The notes: generated by a model from the letters alone, not told the origin. 48,773 nt of DNA from a virus (IMGVR_UViG_3300046535_000240:1-48773), one strand, 5' to 3'. Positions 38,690-46,787 are shown, counted from the first letter of the stretch. Translations and numbers: made by a program.

Positions 38690-39963
38690 ACGCTCACCGG
38701 ATTTACGGTTACGTTGAGCACGGGGCAAACCGGCTGCTGATCCAGGCCGCACGTAAAGGCTGCGCCGCTCGACGGCGCGGCGCTCGTGCCGATGAAAATC
38801 GAAACGGGCGTGATGTTGTTGCCGAGTGCGATGATCGGCGCGGCGTACTCGGTCGCGATGATCTGCCCGCCGATGCGCGCACGCGTAACGTTGATTGTGC
38901 CATCGGGTGAGAGATAGCCGTTCGCGAACGCGTCGGCAACCGCATTTTGTACCAGGCTCACATACGTCGCCGGCAGATTCGGCACGTTCGCGACATTGAC
39001 GGTGATGTAAAGCGTCTTCGTTTGCGGGCGCACAAAGCGCACCTGATACGTCGGGTACGGCGGCGCGTAGTTGACCGTATCGGGCGTGATCGTGACAGTC
39101 GTCAGCGTGCCGAGCCCGGCCGATGTCGGCAACCCGCAGCCGCAATCGAGCTTCGTATTGATCGCGGTCGCAATCGCCGTATCATCGCCGCCAGAGACGG
39201 AAATGCCGATCGAGTGCGCCGGAATTGGATAATTCGTCGCGCCGTAATTGATTGCCGCGTCGCTGCCGTTGTTGTACACGAAACAGTCTGTGACGCCCGT
39301 CACGTTTGCGACGGCGGCGCGCACGGCTTCGAACGTGCCGACGCCGCCGATCTGCACAGACTCCGACCGGCGCTGTTCGAACGATTGACGCGACTCGACG
39401 TCAGTGCCAGGCACAGACGGCGCGGCGTTCGAAATGCCTTGCCAGTTCGTCAACTGCTGGTAGATCGTCAGGTCATTAATGCCCGCGATTGGGCCGGTGC
39501 CTGCGACGGTCGCTGTGAAGATTGCCGGCGACGTACCGCCCGCGCCATATGTGATATCGGTCGACGTCGCCCAAATCGAGCCATCGCTAGATTTAGCTTG
39601 CGCGCCGGCCGGCAGCACGGCACCAGGTACGCCGGTAACGACCGCGTTGACGAACGCGAATGTCGCGGCCTGGCGCGTCAGAAAATAGATGCGCCCGAGC
39701 GCATCTTGAAAGATGCCTTGCGCGGTGAGCGGGTCAACCTGGGAAATGAGATAGGCGAGCGCGGCTTGAAACGCTTCGACCATATACGACTGAGACGACG
39801 AAAGCTGCCCCTGGGGCGTCGTCAGTGCGGTCGTGAGGGTCTTGCCAGAGAGGGCGAAGGCCGCGACATAATCGGCCTGTACGCCTTGCAAAATCGCCTG
39901 TTCGCTCGCGATGACGAGCCCGGACGGCGTGAATTGCGGTAACGGTACGTTTGTGGTCGACAT
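38686..39963 (-). CDS. baseplate J-like wedge protein
   Basis: 425 residues matching the baseplate_J family: an N-terminal helical part (EQAILQGVQADYVAAFALSGK), then the QAATFAFVNAVVTGVPGAVLPAGA segment. The core has the motif VESRQSFEQRRSESVQIGGVGTFEAVRAAVANV broken over two helices. It forms the ring of wedges that closes the contractile baseplate. A promoter-like element with a 9-bp inverted repeat stands directly before its ATG. Confidence 0.92.
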   Translation of the reverse strand: MSTTNVPLPQFTPSGLVIASEQAILQGVQADYVAAFALSGKTLTTALTTPQGQLSSSQSYMVEAFQAALAYLISQVDPLTAQGIFQDALGRIYFLTRQAATFAFVNAVVTGVPGAVLPAGAQAKSSDGSIWATSTDITYGAGGTSPAIFTATVAGTGPIAGINDLTIYQQLTNWQGISNAAPSVPGTDVESRQSFEQRRSESVQIGGVGTFEAVRAAVANVTGVTDCFVYNNGSDAAINYGATNYPIPAHSIGISVSGGDDTAIATAINTKLDCGCGLPTSAGLGTLTTVTITPDTVNYAPPYPTYQVRFVRPQTKTLYITVNVANVPNLPATYVSLVQNAVADAFANGYLSPDGTINVTRARIGGQIIATEYAAPIIALGNNITPVSIFIGTSAAPSSGAAFTCGLDQQPVCPVLNVTVNPVSV

Positions 39964-39966
39964 GGC

Positions 39967-40018
39967 GATAGGCGCGATAAATTGCGCCTATCTTAATGCT
40001 TTATCGCATAGCTGTCTA
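39967..40018 (-). promoter_or_regulatory. promoter and inverted repeat abutting the baseplate J start
   Basis: On the minus strand TAGACA (40018-40013), a 17-bp spacer and TAAGAT (39995-39990). GATAGGCGC and GCGCCTATC (39967-39975, 39984-39992) form a 9-bp inverted repeat that begins inside the -10 and ends three bases before the ATG. The start near 39983 lies in the loop, giving a leader of only about 20 bases. Confidence 0.65.
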
Positions 40019-40354
40019 TCAGCGAGCGTAGTACACGCCGGTTTGACGGAAGCGCGCCTCGTCGGCTACAAACTGCGCATAGCCGCGTTGCCGCATGCGC
40101 TGATCACGCTTGCCCTGCCTCGATTTCTTGCCGAGCTTGCCGTGTGCCATCGGGCGAAACTTCAGCAACATTTCGGGCGAATGCATGCCGCGTGTGCCGG
40201 CTGTTTTGCTGCCCGCCGGGTTACGGGTTGCCGATGCGATGCGCGAGGGCGCACGGCTGTAACCGATCGCGCGAGCGCCCGCGAGCACAGATCCGAAACG
40301 ATGCTGCATGAATGCGCCGAGAATGAGCGACGCGCGCGAGATTTTCTGAAGCAT
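40019..40354 (-). CDS. small very basic protein of the baseplate region
   Basis: 111 residues, with many Arg, Lys and Gly (RASLILGAFMQHRFGSVLAG, then HGKLGKKSRQGKRDQRMRQR). A strong ribosome site (AGGAG) stands before the start. It is separated from its neighbours by promoters on both sides. It could bind nucleic acid or be a small virion protein; no family is recognised. Confidence 0.6.
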   Translation of the reverse strand: MLQKISRASLILGAFMQHRFGSVLAGARAIGYSRAPSRIASATRNPAGSKTAGTRGMHSPEMLLKFRPMAHGKLGKKSRQGKRDQRMRQRGYAQFVADEARFRQTGVYYAR

Positions 40355-40382
40355 GTGTTTCTCCTAGTGGTTAGATTGAGCA

Positions 40383-40414
40383 CTTATCTTAACGAAAGAT
40401 AAGCGCCGTGTAAA
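40383..40414 (-). promoter_or_regulatory. promoter with 8-bp inverted repeat
   Basis: On the minus strand TTTACA (40414-40409), a 17-bp spacer and TAAGAT (40391-40386). CTTATCTT (40383-40390) and AAGATAAG (40396-40403) form an inverted repeat over the -10 box. It would drive the small basic gene starting at 40354. Confidence 0.65.
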
Positions 40415-40415
40415 G

Positions 40416-41132
40416 TTAATTGTGCGGGCCGCCGGAATTGCCGCCGCCGGTCTGGACGCCGCCGTGCACGTGCGTGCTCTGCGTGACGCCGTTGATGATC
40501 GCGTCAGGCGCTGCGATCGGCGCGGCGAACGTGTTGACGCCCGAGCCAGTCTTCGTCGACGAGACGTTTTTATTGAATACGACGTCGGCATCGAAAATTA
40601 CGGTCTGCGCCTGGAAGTGCACGTTGCCGGTCGTCTGCACGTTGATCGTGCCTGACGGGCTCACGATGTCGATGCCGCTCGCGTTGAAGCGCAAGTACTG
40701 CGTCGGATCGGTGTTCAGCACGCCGCCGATGTACAGCCCGTCGGCGCTGCTGTGTGTGCGCATCGTGTTCGGCGGGCCGCCGGCCTGCGTCTGCTTGACG
40801 TTCGTTATGTCGACTTCGGCGAACATGCAAAGGCCGATGTCGCCGACGACTGGCGCAAGAATCACCGCGCTCGCGCCGCCCTGATACTGCATGTAGGGCA
40901 CGTTATAGACGGGACTCTGCTCGATGACTTGCCCGTTCGTGTCGGTTTCCTGCACGAGCGGTAACACATCGACAAAGCCGACCTTGCCGCTCGTCGGGCG
41001 CACGGCTGTCACCTTCACGAGCGCGCACGTGTGCACCTGGCGAATGAGCGACTTGATAATGAATTCCTGCGCGCGCCCGGCGTCGAATTGATCTTCGAAT
41101 TTGGAATTGTAGAGAAATCCGTCGCTGCTCAT
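40416..41132 (-). CDS. baseplate spike (Gp138-like)
   Basis: 238 residues. The N-terminal OB-like domain (LIRQVHTCALVKVTAVRPTS, then VGDIGLCMFAEVDI) is followed by beta-helix repeats and the tip motif STHVHGGVQTGGGNSGG near the C-terminus. The HxH pair is the iron-binding apex seen in trimeric spikes of P2 gpV/Gp138 type. It pierces the outer membrane on contraction. Its start overlaps the stop of a 50-residue gene. Confidence 0.85.
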   Translation of the reverse strand: MSSDGFLYNSKFEDQFDAGRAQEFIIKSLIRQVHTCALVKVTAVRPTSGKVGFVDVLPLVQETDTNGQVIEQSPVYNVPYMQYQGGASAVILAPVVGDIGLCMFAEVDITNVKQTQAGGPPNTMRTHSSADGLYIGGVLNTDPTQYLRFNASGIDIVSPSGTINVQTTGNVHFQAQTVIFDADVVFNKNVSSTKTGSGVNTFAAPIAAPDAIINGVTQSTHVHGGVQTGGGNSGGPHN

Positions 41133-41281
41133 GCCGCACCTGCGTCGCGAAGTTCAACGATGACATATTCCGGGTAGCGATCGGCGACTGCCGCGCGCGC
41201 CGCCGCTTCGTCGTCGGCATTCACCGCGATCCAGCGGTGAAAGATGCCAGGTTTTGCAATTTGAATCAGAAATTTGTTCAT
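41129..41281 (-). CDS. 50-residue hypothetical protein
   Basis: MNKFLIQIAKPGIFHRWIAV begins a compact alpha/beta protein ending VIVELRDAGAA. It starts at an ATGA overlap with the upstream gene and ends at an ATGA overlap with the spike gene, so it is tightly coupled on both sides. Family not recognised. Confidence 0.6.
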   Translation of the reverse strand: MNKFLIQIAKPGIFHRWIAVNADDEAAARAAVADRYPEYVIVELRDAGAA

Positions 41282-41502
41282 TTGCCTGTCCGCTTAATTC
41301 GGGTTAGCACGGCCTGTTTGCGCGCCACGTAAGCGGCAAGCGCCGACGACTGCGCAGCCTTGATGATAGCTGCGTCAGTCGCAGCTGCGACGGCGCGCGC
41401 AAAGTGCGTCTGCGGCAGCCAATAGCACGCATCGTTACCCTCGCCGGGGCTGAAATAGACGCCCGGTTGCCAGGGCGTGCGCTCGACGTTATTGCGGGCC
41501 AT
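41278..41502 (-). CDS. small hypothetical protein
   Basis: 74 residues (MARNNVERTPWQPGVYFSPG, then an Ala-rich helix ending TRIKRTGK). It overlaps genes on both sides. It belongs to a four-gene accessory cassette with its own promoter set between the hub and spike genes. Family not recognised. Confidence 0.6.
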   Translation of the reverse strand: MARNNVERTPWQPGVYFSPGEGNDACYWLPQTHFARAVAAATDAAIIKAAQSSALAAYVARKQAVLTRIKRTGK

Positions 41503-41722
41503 GATTGCGTTCCGTCTTGACTGCGCAGGCGCTCGTCCATGAGGCTGTCATGATTGCGCGACGCGCCGTGTAGATCGCATACGCCTCGGGCGCATTGGAC
41601 CATGGAACGATAGGCTGCGTGAGCGTGATCGGCTCACCGCGCACGATCGTGCACAGTAAGTGCTCAGGCATCCAGGGCGTAAAGCGCGCATCCTGCGCGC
41701 GTTCGAACTCTTCAGGTGTCAT
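41489..41722 (-). CDS. small hypothetical protein
   Basis: 77 residues, with a strong ribosome site (AGGAGA). MTPEEFERAQDARFTPWMPE begins a mixed helical protein with many Thr, Trp and Ala. It overlaps both neighbouring genes by a few bases. Family not recognised; likely accessory. Confidence 0.6.
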   Translation of the reverse strand: MTPEEFERAQDARFTPWMPEHLLCTIVRGEPITLTQPIVPWSNAPEAYAIYTARRAIMTASWTSACAVKTERNHGPQ

Positions 41723-41910
41723 GCTTGTCTCCTATCAATCTCAGTCGCCCCGGTCGTGTGCAATGCTGCGCGCGCGGCTTTGATCGCAGCGTTGTTCTTT
41801 TGCATGAACGAAACCGGAATGTATGCGGTGCCCTTGTCCCAACTTTGATGCAGTTGCACCAATGTCTCCAACGCTTCGCGCAGTTGCTTGATTTGTTCCG
41901 CTTCGTTCAT
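41719..41910 (-). CDS. small helical protein, first gene of the 41-kb cassette
   Basis: 63 residues, largely helical (MNEAEQIKQLREALETLVQL, then NNAAIKAARAALHTTGA). A strong GGAGG ribosome site is itself one arm of the inverted repeat in the leader. It may form a coiled coil. Family not recognised. Confidence 0.6.
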   Translation of the reverse strand: MNEAEQIKQLREALETLVQLHQSWDKGTAYIPVSFMQKNNAAIKAARAALHTTGATEIDRRQA

Positions 41911-41916
41911 GACTGC

Positions 41917-41966
41917 CTCCGTTAAGTGTTAAGACGGAGTTTAGGGAAACTTAAACACAATGTCAA
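41917..41966 (-). promoter_or_regulatory. promoter whose inverted repeat covers the ribosome site
   Basis: On the minus strand TTGACA (41966-41961, contains the stop codon of the hub gene), a 17-bp spacer and TAAACT (41943-41938). CTCCGT and ACGGAG (41917-41922, 41934-41939) pair, with TTAA/TTAA inside. The second arm is the GGAG ribosome site of the gene starting at 41910, so a hairpin would hide it. Confidence 0.75.
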
Positions 41967-42862
41967 GTCTGATTGTTGCCTTTCGGCCCCCAATTGTTAG
42001 CCCCGACGCTTGTATGCCACTTGCCGCCGGGCACGTTCGGTTCTAGTTCATGTGCGATGACTGCCGCGACCCATTTCGTATTGTTGACCAAATCGAATAT
42101 CCCCGACTCGATGTCGACGTAGACGCCTGGCGCAAGCTGCGGGTTGTAGATCGTCGCGAACTGCAGGCCCGATGTCGAATATACGGGATTCCCGACCAGG
42201 CCATTGTCTGCCGCCACACGAACAGGGTCTTGCGCGAATGGCGCATCCGTCGGAAACACAATCAGGCGCTGCAGGTTGACGAGCCAACGCAGCTTCGGAA
42301 AGGCATTCATGATCGCCGACACTTGCGTCAGCGGCGAGCCCTGTATGCGCGTGTCGACAAGTTGAATCTCAGGCAGCGCGGCCGAATAGTCGACCGTGAA
42401 GCCGACGGGTGAGACGATCGACGTCAACGTGTCTTTGAGCGTGATAGGCCCGGCGTTCGCGTATGGGCTCGCTGTGGCGTTCGCGAGCGCAAAGGCAGCG
42501 TTAGCCTCAACGACAAGTTTGACGGCCGGCATACCGCTCGCATCTACCGCGCTCCAGGTAATGACACCCTGAAAGAGTGACACAAACGCTGTGCCATCCC
42601 ATACGGCAATTTCGAGCGTGTCTGTGTTCTGCGGTTTCAGCGCGTCCAGCCAAAGCCGCGCAATCTGGTTCATCGCATCGAGCGGCATGCCAAAAATCTC
42701 GACGTGCGCGTTGCCGTACTGGTTGCCGCCCTGGCGCACGGATATGCGCATGCGATGTTGCTGAAAGCTAAACGACAAGTCTTGCATCGCGCCGGAATTG
42801 TCCGGGCGCTGCACTTTGATGTCGACGCGCGCGATACGCTCGATGAAAGGCTGGAATGTCAT
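41963..42862 (-). CDS. baseplate hub-like protein
   Basis: 299 residues; start ATG 42862 fits the ATGA overlap with the previous gene. It is beta-rich (IARVDIKVQRPDNSGAMQDL, then FSFQQHRMRISVRQGGNQYG and NAHVEIFGMPLDAMNQIARL), a pattern of the phage hub family similar to gpD/gp27-like proteins. It should join the tail tube to the spike. The cassette at 41 kb separates it from the spike gene, which it normally neighbours. Confidence 0.75.
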   Translation of the reverse strand: MTFQPFIERIARVDIKVQRPDNSGAMQDLSFSFQQHRMRISVRQGGNQYGNAHVEIFGMPLDAMNQIARLWLDALKPQNTDTLEIAVWDGTAFVSLFQGVITWSAVDASGMPAVKLVVEANAAFALANATASPYANAGPITLKDTLTSIVSPVGFTVDYSAALPEIQLVDTRIQGSPLTQVSAIMNAFPKLRWLVNLQRLIVFPTDAPFAQDPVRVAADNGLVGNPVYSTSGLQFATIYNPQLAPGVYVDIESGIFDLVNNTKWVAAVIAHELEPNVPGGKWHTSVGANNWGPKGNNQT

Positions 42863-43041
42863 TGCGGTGCCTCGTATTCGTCGTCCCAATCGCCGATTTC
42901 ATGCCTGCAAAGTGGCGCGGTGCAAATCCATTGACAGCGAATGCAGGGCACTTCGTCATAGCCGCCCTCGCCGCCATCGATGGTGATCCAATCAGTGTAT
43001 TCCGCGTGATACATTGCGGTGCCGCACTTGGTGCATTTCAT
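42859..43041 (-). CDS. small zinc-ribbon protein
   Basis: 60 residues: MKCTKCGTAMYHAEYTDWIT, then VPCIRCQWICTAPLC. CxxC pairs at residues 3/6 and 33/36 make a typical zinc ribbon. It is coupled to both neighbours by four-base overlaps. It lies in the accessory stretch between the tape measure and hub genes. Role unknown. Confidence 0.65.
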   Translation of the reverse strand: MKCTKCGTAMYHAEYTDWITIDGGEGGYDEVPCIRCQWICTAPLCRHEIGDWDDEYEAPQ

Positions 43042-43511
43042 GCGACCCCCAATTTGCGCGGCACCACAGTCGATTTGCGCTGCGCGACGGCGGCGCGCAC
43101 GAGCGCCGATGTCAGGTAGCCGTAACCGTGTGCGTGCGTTTCACGCAGCGCGGGCTCACAGCGATCGAGCATCGCTAGCGCGACGTCGGGCGCAGGGAAT
43201 TCAGCGGCAATCGCTTCAGCCATGCGCGAGACGTCGAGCGGCGTCGCGCGCCGGCCCTGCACATCGCGGCCGCGCATCAGCGTCACGTCAAGCTGCGTCA
43301 CGGCAAAGCGCAACGCGACTTCGGTCGTGATCGCAACACCATCAGGCGCGCACGAGACGACAGGCAGCACGCGCACCGTCTGCGGCTTTGCGGGCGCTGC
43401 CGGCGGCGCGCATCGGGCGTAGTCACCGACCATGTAGACGAGCCCGCCGAGCGCCACGACGCACGCGATAGCCATAACCAGCATCAGAAAGTAATCCATG
43501 ATCGTTTTCAT
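43038..43511 (-). CDS. membrane-anchored hypothetical protein
   Basis: 157 residues. One N-terminal membrane segment (about 7-28, YFLMLVMAIACVVALGGLVYMV) is followed by a soluble part with several Cys, ending in a helical basic tail. The start overlaps the stop of the preceding gene (ATGA). It and its upstream neighbour are both membrane-targeted, unusual within a tail block, and may work together. Confidence 0.6.
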   Translation of the reverse strand: MKTIMDYFLMLVMAIACVVALGGLVYMVGDYARCAPPAAPAKPQTVRVLPVVSCAPDGVAITTEVALRFAVTQLDVTLMRGRDVQGRRATPLDVSRMAEAIAAEFPAPDVALAMLDRCEPALRETHAHGYGYLTSALVRAAVAQRKSTVVPRKLGVA

Positions 43512-44140
43512 TGTCCGTCGATGTAAAAGCGCGGGTCATGACCGCCGTGATATCGGGAAACCTGCTGAAGCATTTGTTGCATGATAGCCGAACCGCCGGG
43601 CGCGATCTGCCGAAATGCTTGCTCGTTGTTATTCCAGATTGCAAACATGACGTCATCGGGCATACGGGCGTGCAGGCGCTGATAAGCCGTCGGGATCATC
43701 GTATAGACGCTCTGCGTCGCGAGCGCGGCCGGGATATCCATCTGCGACTGCGCGAGCACTTCGACAAAATCGTCATATTGCGCATGCGAATACCAGACGT
43801 CGTGATTCGCGAGCGACCAGCCTTGCGCGTACAGCTTGTTTGCGATCTGCCCGGCGCGCTTGCATGCCGGATTCTTTGACGGCTCGATTTGCGCGCCGCG
43901 ACAGCCGTCATTCTCTTTCTGCCATTGCGCGATGTATGCGCTTGCCGACGTCACAGCGGCCGCCGGCGCGCTAACGTTCGTGATGCCGCTCACGCGCTGC
44001 ACGCCGTTGACGTAAGTCACGGTTTGCGCATCGGCAGGTGCGCTCGTGACGAGCAGCGCGATCATGCAGACCACGAAAGCGACGGTCGAGATTACGGCGC
44101 GAATGAACGCGCGGCGATGGAGCGTGTCAAGGGTCGTCAT
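43508..44140 (-). CDS. membrane/periplasmic protein sharing a motif with the tape measure
   Basis: 210 residues; start ATG 44140 chosen for GGAGAC. Residues about 12-38 form a membrane segment or uncleaved signal (AVISTVAFVVCMIALLVTSA, then ADAQ). Next comes VTYVNGVQRVSGITN (about 41-55), of which VNGVQRVSGITN is identical to the last part of the tape measure. The remainder is helical and Gln-rich (AQWQKENDGCRGAQIEPSKN). The shared 12-residue motif implies a common partner or a short duplication. Confidence 0.7.
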   Translation of the reverse strand: MTTLDTLHRRAFIRAVISTVAFVVCMIALLVTSAPADAQTVTYVNGVQRVSGITNVSAPAAAVTSASAYIAQWQKENDGCRGAQIEPSKNPACKRAGQIANKLYAQGWSLANHDVWYSHAQYDDFVEVLAQSQMDIPAALATQSVYTMIPTAYQRLHARMPDDVMFAIWNNNEQAFRQIAPGGSAIMQQMLQQVSRYHGGHDPRFYIDGQ

Positions 44141-44150
44141 TTCAGTCTCC

Positions 44151-44297
44151 TTATTTGAGGCGAGCGGCGCGGCCGGCTGCTGCGTCTTTCCAGCCGAACA
44201 TGTAGAAGATGCCTGCAAACTGGTCGCGCGAGCGCCCGGACATGCAGTCGTTGAATCCACGTTGGTACTGTGCGATACGTTCTGCTTCTGTGCTCAT
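44151..44297 (-). CDS. 48-residue hypothetical protein
   Basis: MSTEAERIAQYQRGFNDCMS begins a peptide ending GWKDAAAGRAARLK. GGGAG lies before the start, and its stop runs into the ribosome site of the next gene (TAAGGAG). It is the first gene of the cassette driven by the 44.33 kb promoter. The QRGFNDCxxG...FxxGWxDA pattern is common in small phage proteins of unknown role. Confidence 0.6.
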   Translation of the reverse strand: MSTEAERIAQYQRGFNDCMSGRSRDQFAGIFYMFGWKDAAAGRAARLK

Positions 44298-44308
44298 TTG
44301 GATTTACT

Positions 44309-44357
44309 CCCGTCGTTAAGTTGTTCTGATACTAGACGGGCGTAAATAGAATGTCAA
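44309..44357 (-). promoter_or_regulatory. promoter with inverted repeat after the tape measure
   Basis: On the minus strand TTGACA (44357-44352), a 17-bp spacer and TAGTAT (44334-44329). CCCGTC and GACGGG (44309-44314, 44335-44340) are inverted arms either side of the -10; the downstream arm includes the GGGAG ribosome site. It lies five bases after the tape measure stop. Confidence 0.7.
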
Positions 44358-44361
44358 GACT

Positions 44362-46182
44362 TTATCGCGTCGCGGTATTGTAATTCGTGATGCCACTCAC
44401 ACGCTGAACGCCGTTCACAAATTCCGAATTCTGGTTCGCCTGCACCGTAACGGGGCCATTGATGTTGATCTGCGGACCTGCGGTCTGCGCGCCACTGCCA
44501 GGATATTGCGCCTGAAGTTGCGTCGCGCGCGTTGCACGTCGCGCGGCTTCGCCGACAACGCCGTTGACTTCGAATTTGTTGTTGACGCCTGCGGCATATC
44601 CGCCCGCCGTCGTGCCGCCCGCCAAGCTGCGGCGCAGCTGTCGCCCTTCTGCGCCAGACGTGGCGAAGTCCAATTGTTCTTCTGGCGTCGCTTGACTCGG
44701 CAACTTGCCGTAGCGCGTTTGAAACGCCTTCAAGCGGTCGCCGCGATACTGGAAATAGCCGTGCGCGCCGTTACCGCCGCCTTTGTTGTTGACTGCGGCC
44801 GGATTGTATGTCGATTCACCTTCTATGTTCGCGACGATGCCGGCGGCCTCGGGCAAACTGAACCCGCGTTTAATCAACATGCCGATCAGATCGTTAGCCG
44901 TCGGGTTGCCGCGCGCGCCACCGGCAGGTGTAGGTGCTTTCCTCGTGGGTGGCAGTGATGACGTGACGTCCTCTTCGCCTTCGTCGAGCGACCCCGTGCG
45001 CGCGGCAGCACCCGCCGACAGCTTGGCACCACCCTCGCCGGTCGCGCGCGCGGCGTCCTGTACGAGTTGATTCCATTGCTGCTTAAACCAATCGCTGATA
45101 CCGCCGGTCACGTTCACACCGGTGATCTTATTTACCCAATCGCCTAGCGCGCTCAGACCCTCACCGAGTTTCTGAAACCCGAACACAATAATATTCACGG
45201 ATTCGGCGAGCACGTTGAACGCGACCGTTGCGGCACGAATTTTTTGTGCTAGTTCGGGGTTCTCGCGGTCTAGAACGCGATACAGGCCGTCGAGCCCACC
45301 GCCGGCTGCCGCTACCTTGTCGGCGAACTGCGAAAGCGTCTGCGCGCCGTTTGACGCGAATTTGGCGAATTGTTCGATGTACGGCATCGCGATTGACGCG
45401 ATGCTGTTTGCCAGGTTGAGCGCGGCGTTCTTGACGGCTTCCATCGCATCGCTGACGCCATCGAGCGCCTTTCGGTTCTCCGTCGTCGATTCCGCGAGCG
45501 ATTGCGTGAATGCCTCGCGCACGTCTTTCTCGGATTTGATCGCGACAATCAAGTCGGGCGAGACGCCCGACGCTGACAAGACGTTTTCCATCTGTGAGCG
45601 CTGCCCCTCGGGCGCAGCGCGATAGCGTTGCTGCGCCTCGGCGAGCACGTCGACGATGTTGCTATTCGGCCCGGCATTGACGCCGATACGCTGGAATGCC
45701 TGGAGTGTCGGCGCGTTGCCCGTGAGCGCGAATTGCTTCTGCTCTTTCGCGAGTGCGGCGATAGCCTGCGTGCCCGCCTCGGCGTCGCCGCCGAGCCGTT
45801 TGATCGTGCTGCCGTATGCTTGCAGTTCTCGGTTGCTGAGCCCCGTAGAGACGCCCGTTTTGCGCAGGTTCGTTTCGAAGCCCGCGAGCGCCGTGACGGC
45901 CGCGATAAGTCCGCCCACGCCGCCGCCCACGCCTAGCACACTGCCGACAGTGAGCGCCAGTTTGCCGAGCGAATTGCCGAATTCCTTGACGGCCTTCGTC
46001 GACTCTTTCCAGCGCTTGTTTTGCTGGTTGTCGCGCTCTTTGCGCTTCTTGTCTACCGCCGTTAATTGTTTCTCCGTCTTGTTGATAATGACGGTAATAT
46101 TTTTCTCTTTCTTCTCGTACTCGTCGGCGTCGAGCGTCAGCTTGACGACGAGTTCATCGATCACACTTCCGTTAGCGGCCAT
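44362..46182 (-). CDS. tape measure protein with lysozyme-like domain
   Basis: 606 residues. The N-terminal 120 residues are charged coiled coil (KLTLDADEYEKKEKNITVII), then a hydrophobic stretch (about 75-100). The C-terminal part (about 435-560) has a tail-lysozyme domain: LIKRGFSLPEAAGIVANIEG with the Glu-containing GESTYNPAAV, then GYFQYRGDRLKAFQ. It sets tail length and probably opens the wall at entry. The last residues EFVNGVQRVSGITNYNTATR carry a motif repeated in the gene at 43508. Confidence 0.88.
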   Translation of the reverse strand: MAANGSVIDELVVKLTLDADEYEKKEKNITVIINKTEKQLTAVDKKRKERDNQQNKRWKESTKAVKEFGNSLGKLALTVGSVLGVGGGVGGLIAAVTALAGFETNLRKTGVSTGLSNRELQAYGSTIKRLGGDAEAGTQAIAALAKEQKQFALTGNAPTLQAFQRIGVNAGPNSNIVDVLAEAQQRYRAAPEGQRSQMENVLSASGVSPDLIVAIKSEKDVREAFTQSLAESTTENRKALDGVSDAMEAVKNAALNLANSIASIAMPYIEQFAKFASNGAQTLSQFADKVAAAGGGLDGLYRVLDRENPELAQKIRAATVAFNVLAESVNIIVFGFQKLGEGLSALGDWVNKITGVNVTGGISDWFKQQWNQLVQDAARATGEGGAKLSAGAAARTGSLDEGEEDVTSSLPPTRKAPTPAGGARGNPTANDLIGMLIKRGFSLPEAAGIVANIEGESTYNPAAVNNKGGGNGAHGYFQYRGDRLKAFQTRYGKLPSQATPEEQLDFATSGAEGRQLRRSLAGGTTAGGYAAGVNNKFEVNGVVGEAARRATRATQLQAQYPGSGAQTAGPQININGPVTVQANQNSEFVNGVQRVSGITNYNTATR

Positions 46183-46185
46183 GCT

Positions 46186-46785
46186 TTAAGCCCCGATGAA
46201 AGACGACGCGTTGATAAGCGCCGTCTGTGCGGACGAAGCCGCATTGCTGAAGACGTTGCCGATTTGCGAAATGGGCGTGCTTTTCGCTTCGAGCACATTT
46301 GAGAATGCGCCCGCGCTCGATGTGATCTGCGGCACCTGCACGAACTGCAGCGTCAGGTACAGGATATTACTTCCCTTATCAGGCCGCGTCTCGTAGCTGT
46401 AGCCCTGCAGGGTGTAATCGACATAGACGCCCTGAGGCGAAACCAGGGTGTATAAGGCTGTTGGGAACTGCGCTTCTTGCTGCTGAATCGCCGTCAGCCA
46501 GGCGAAGCGGGCGACGTCCGAGCCCGTCTTGACCATCGTCACGGATACGCCGATCGGCCGGCGTACCTTGTTATACGCGGCGAACGCGCCATTCTCGACC
46601 GGGTAATCGCTCACCTGTGACTCGTACCGCGGCGCGAATTCGCCCCACGAATCAGGGATCGTGAGCGGCAGCAAATTGTCGCTTGACACGATCGCGTAGA
46701 TCGGCACTGGCGGATTAACCTTCGGCAGCAACGAAGCCGCCGCCGCGAGCGTATCGAGAATCGCTACTGTCGAAGAAATAGGCAT
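46186..46785 (-). CDS. tail protein, Dit-like (putative)
   Basis: 199 residues next to the tape measure. VPIYAIVSSDNLLPLTIPDS and YPVENGAFAAYNKVRRPIGV, followed by a beta-rich segment, resemble the Dit-like N-terminal domain found in short baseplate hub proteins of contractile phages. The last 50 residues are Ser/Ala-rich and helical. Placement by the tape measure supports a tail-tip or baseplate role. Confidence 0.62.
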   Translation of the reverse strand: MPISSTVAILDTLAAAASLLPKVNPPVPIYAIVSSDNLLPLTIPDSWGEFAPRYESQVSDYPVENGAFAAYNKVRRPIGVSVTMVKTGSDVARFAWLTAIQQQEAQFPTALYTLVSPQGVYVDYTLQGYSYETRPDKGSNILYLTLQFVQVPQITSSAGAFSNVLEAKSTPISQIGNVFSNAASSAQTALINASSFIGA

Positions 46786-46787
46786 GG

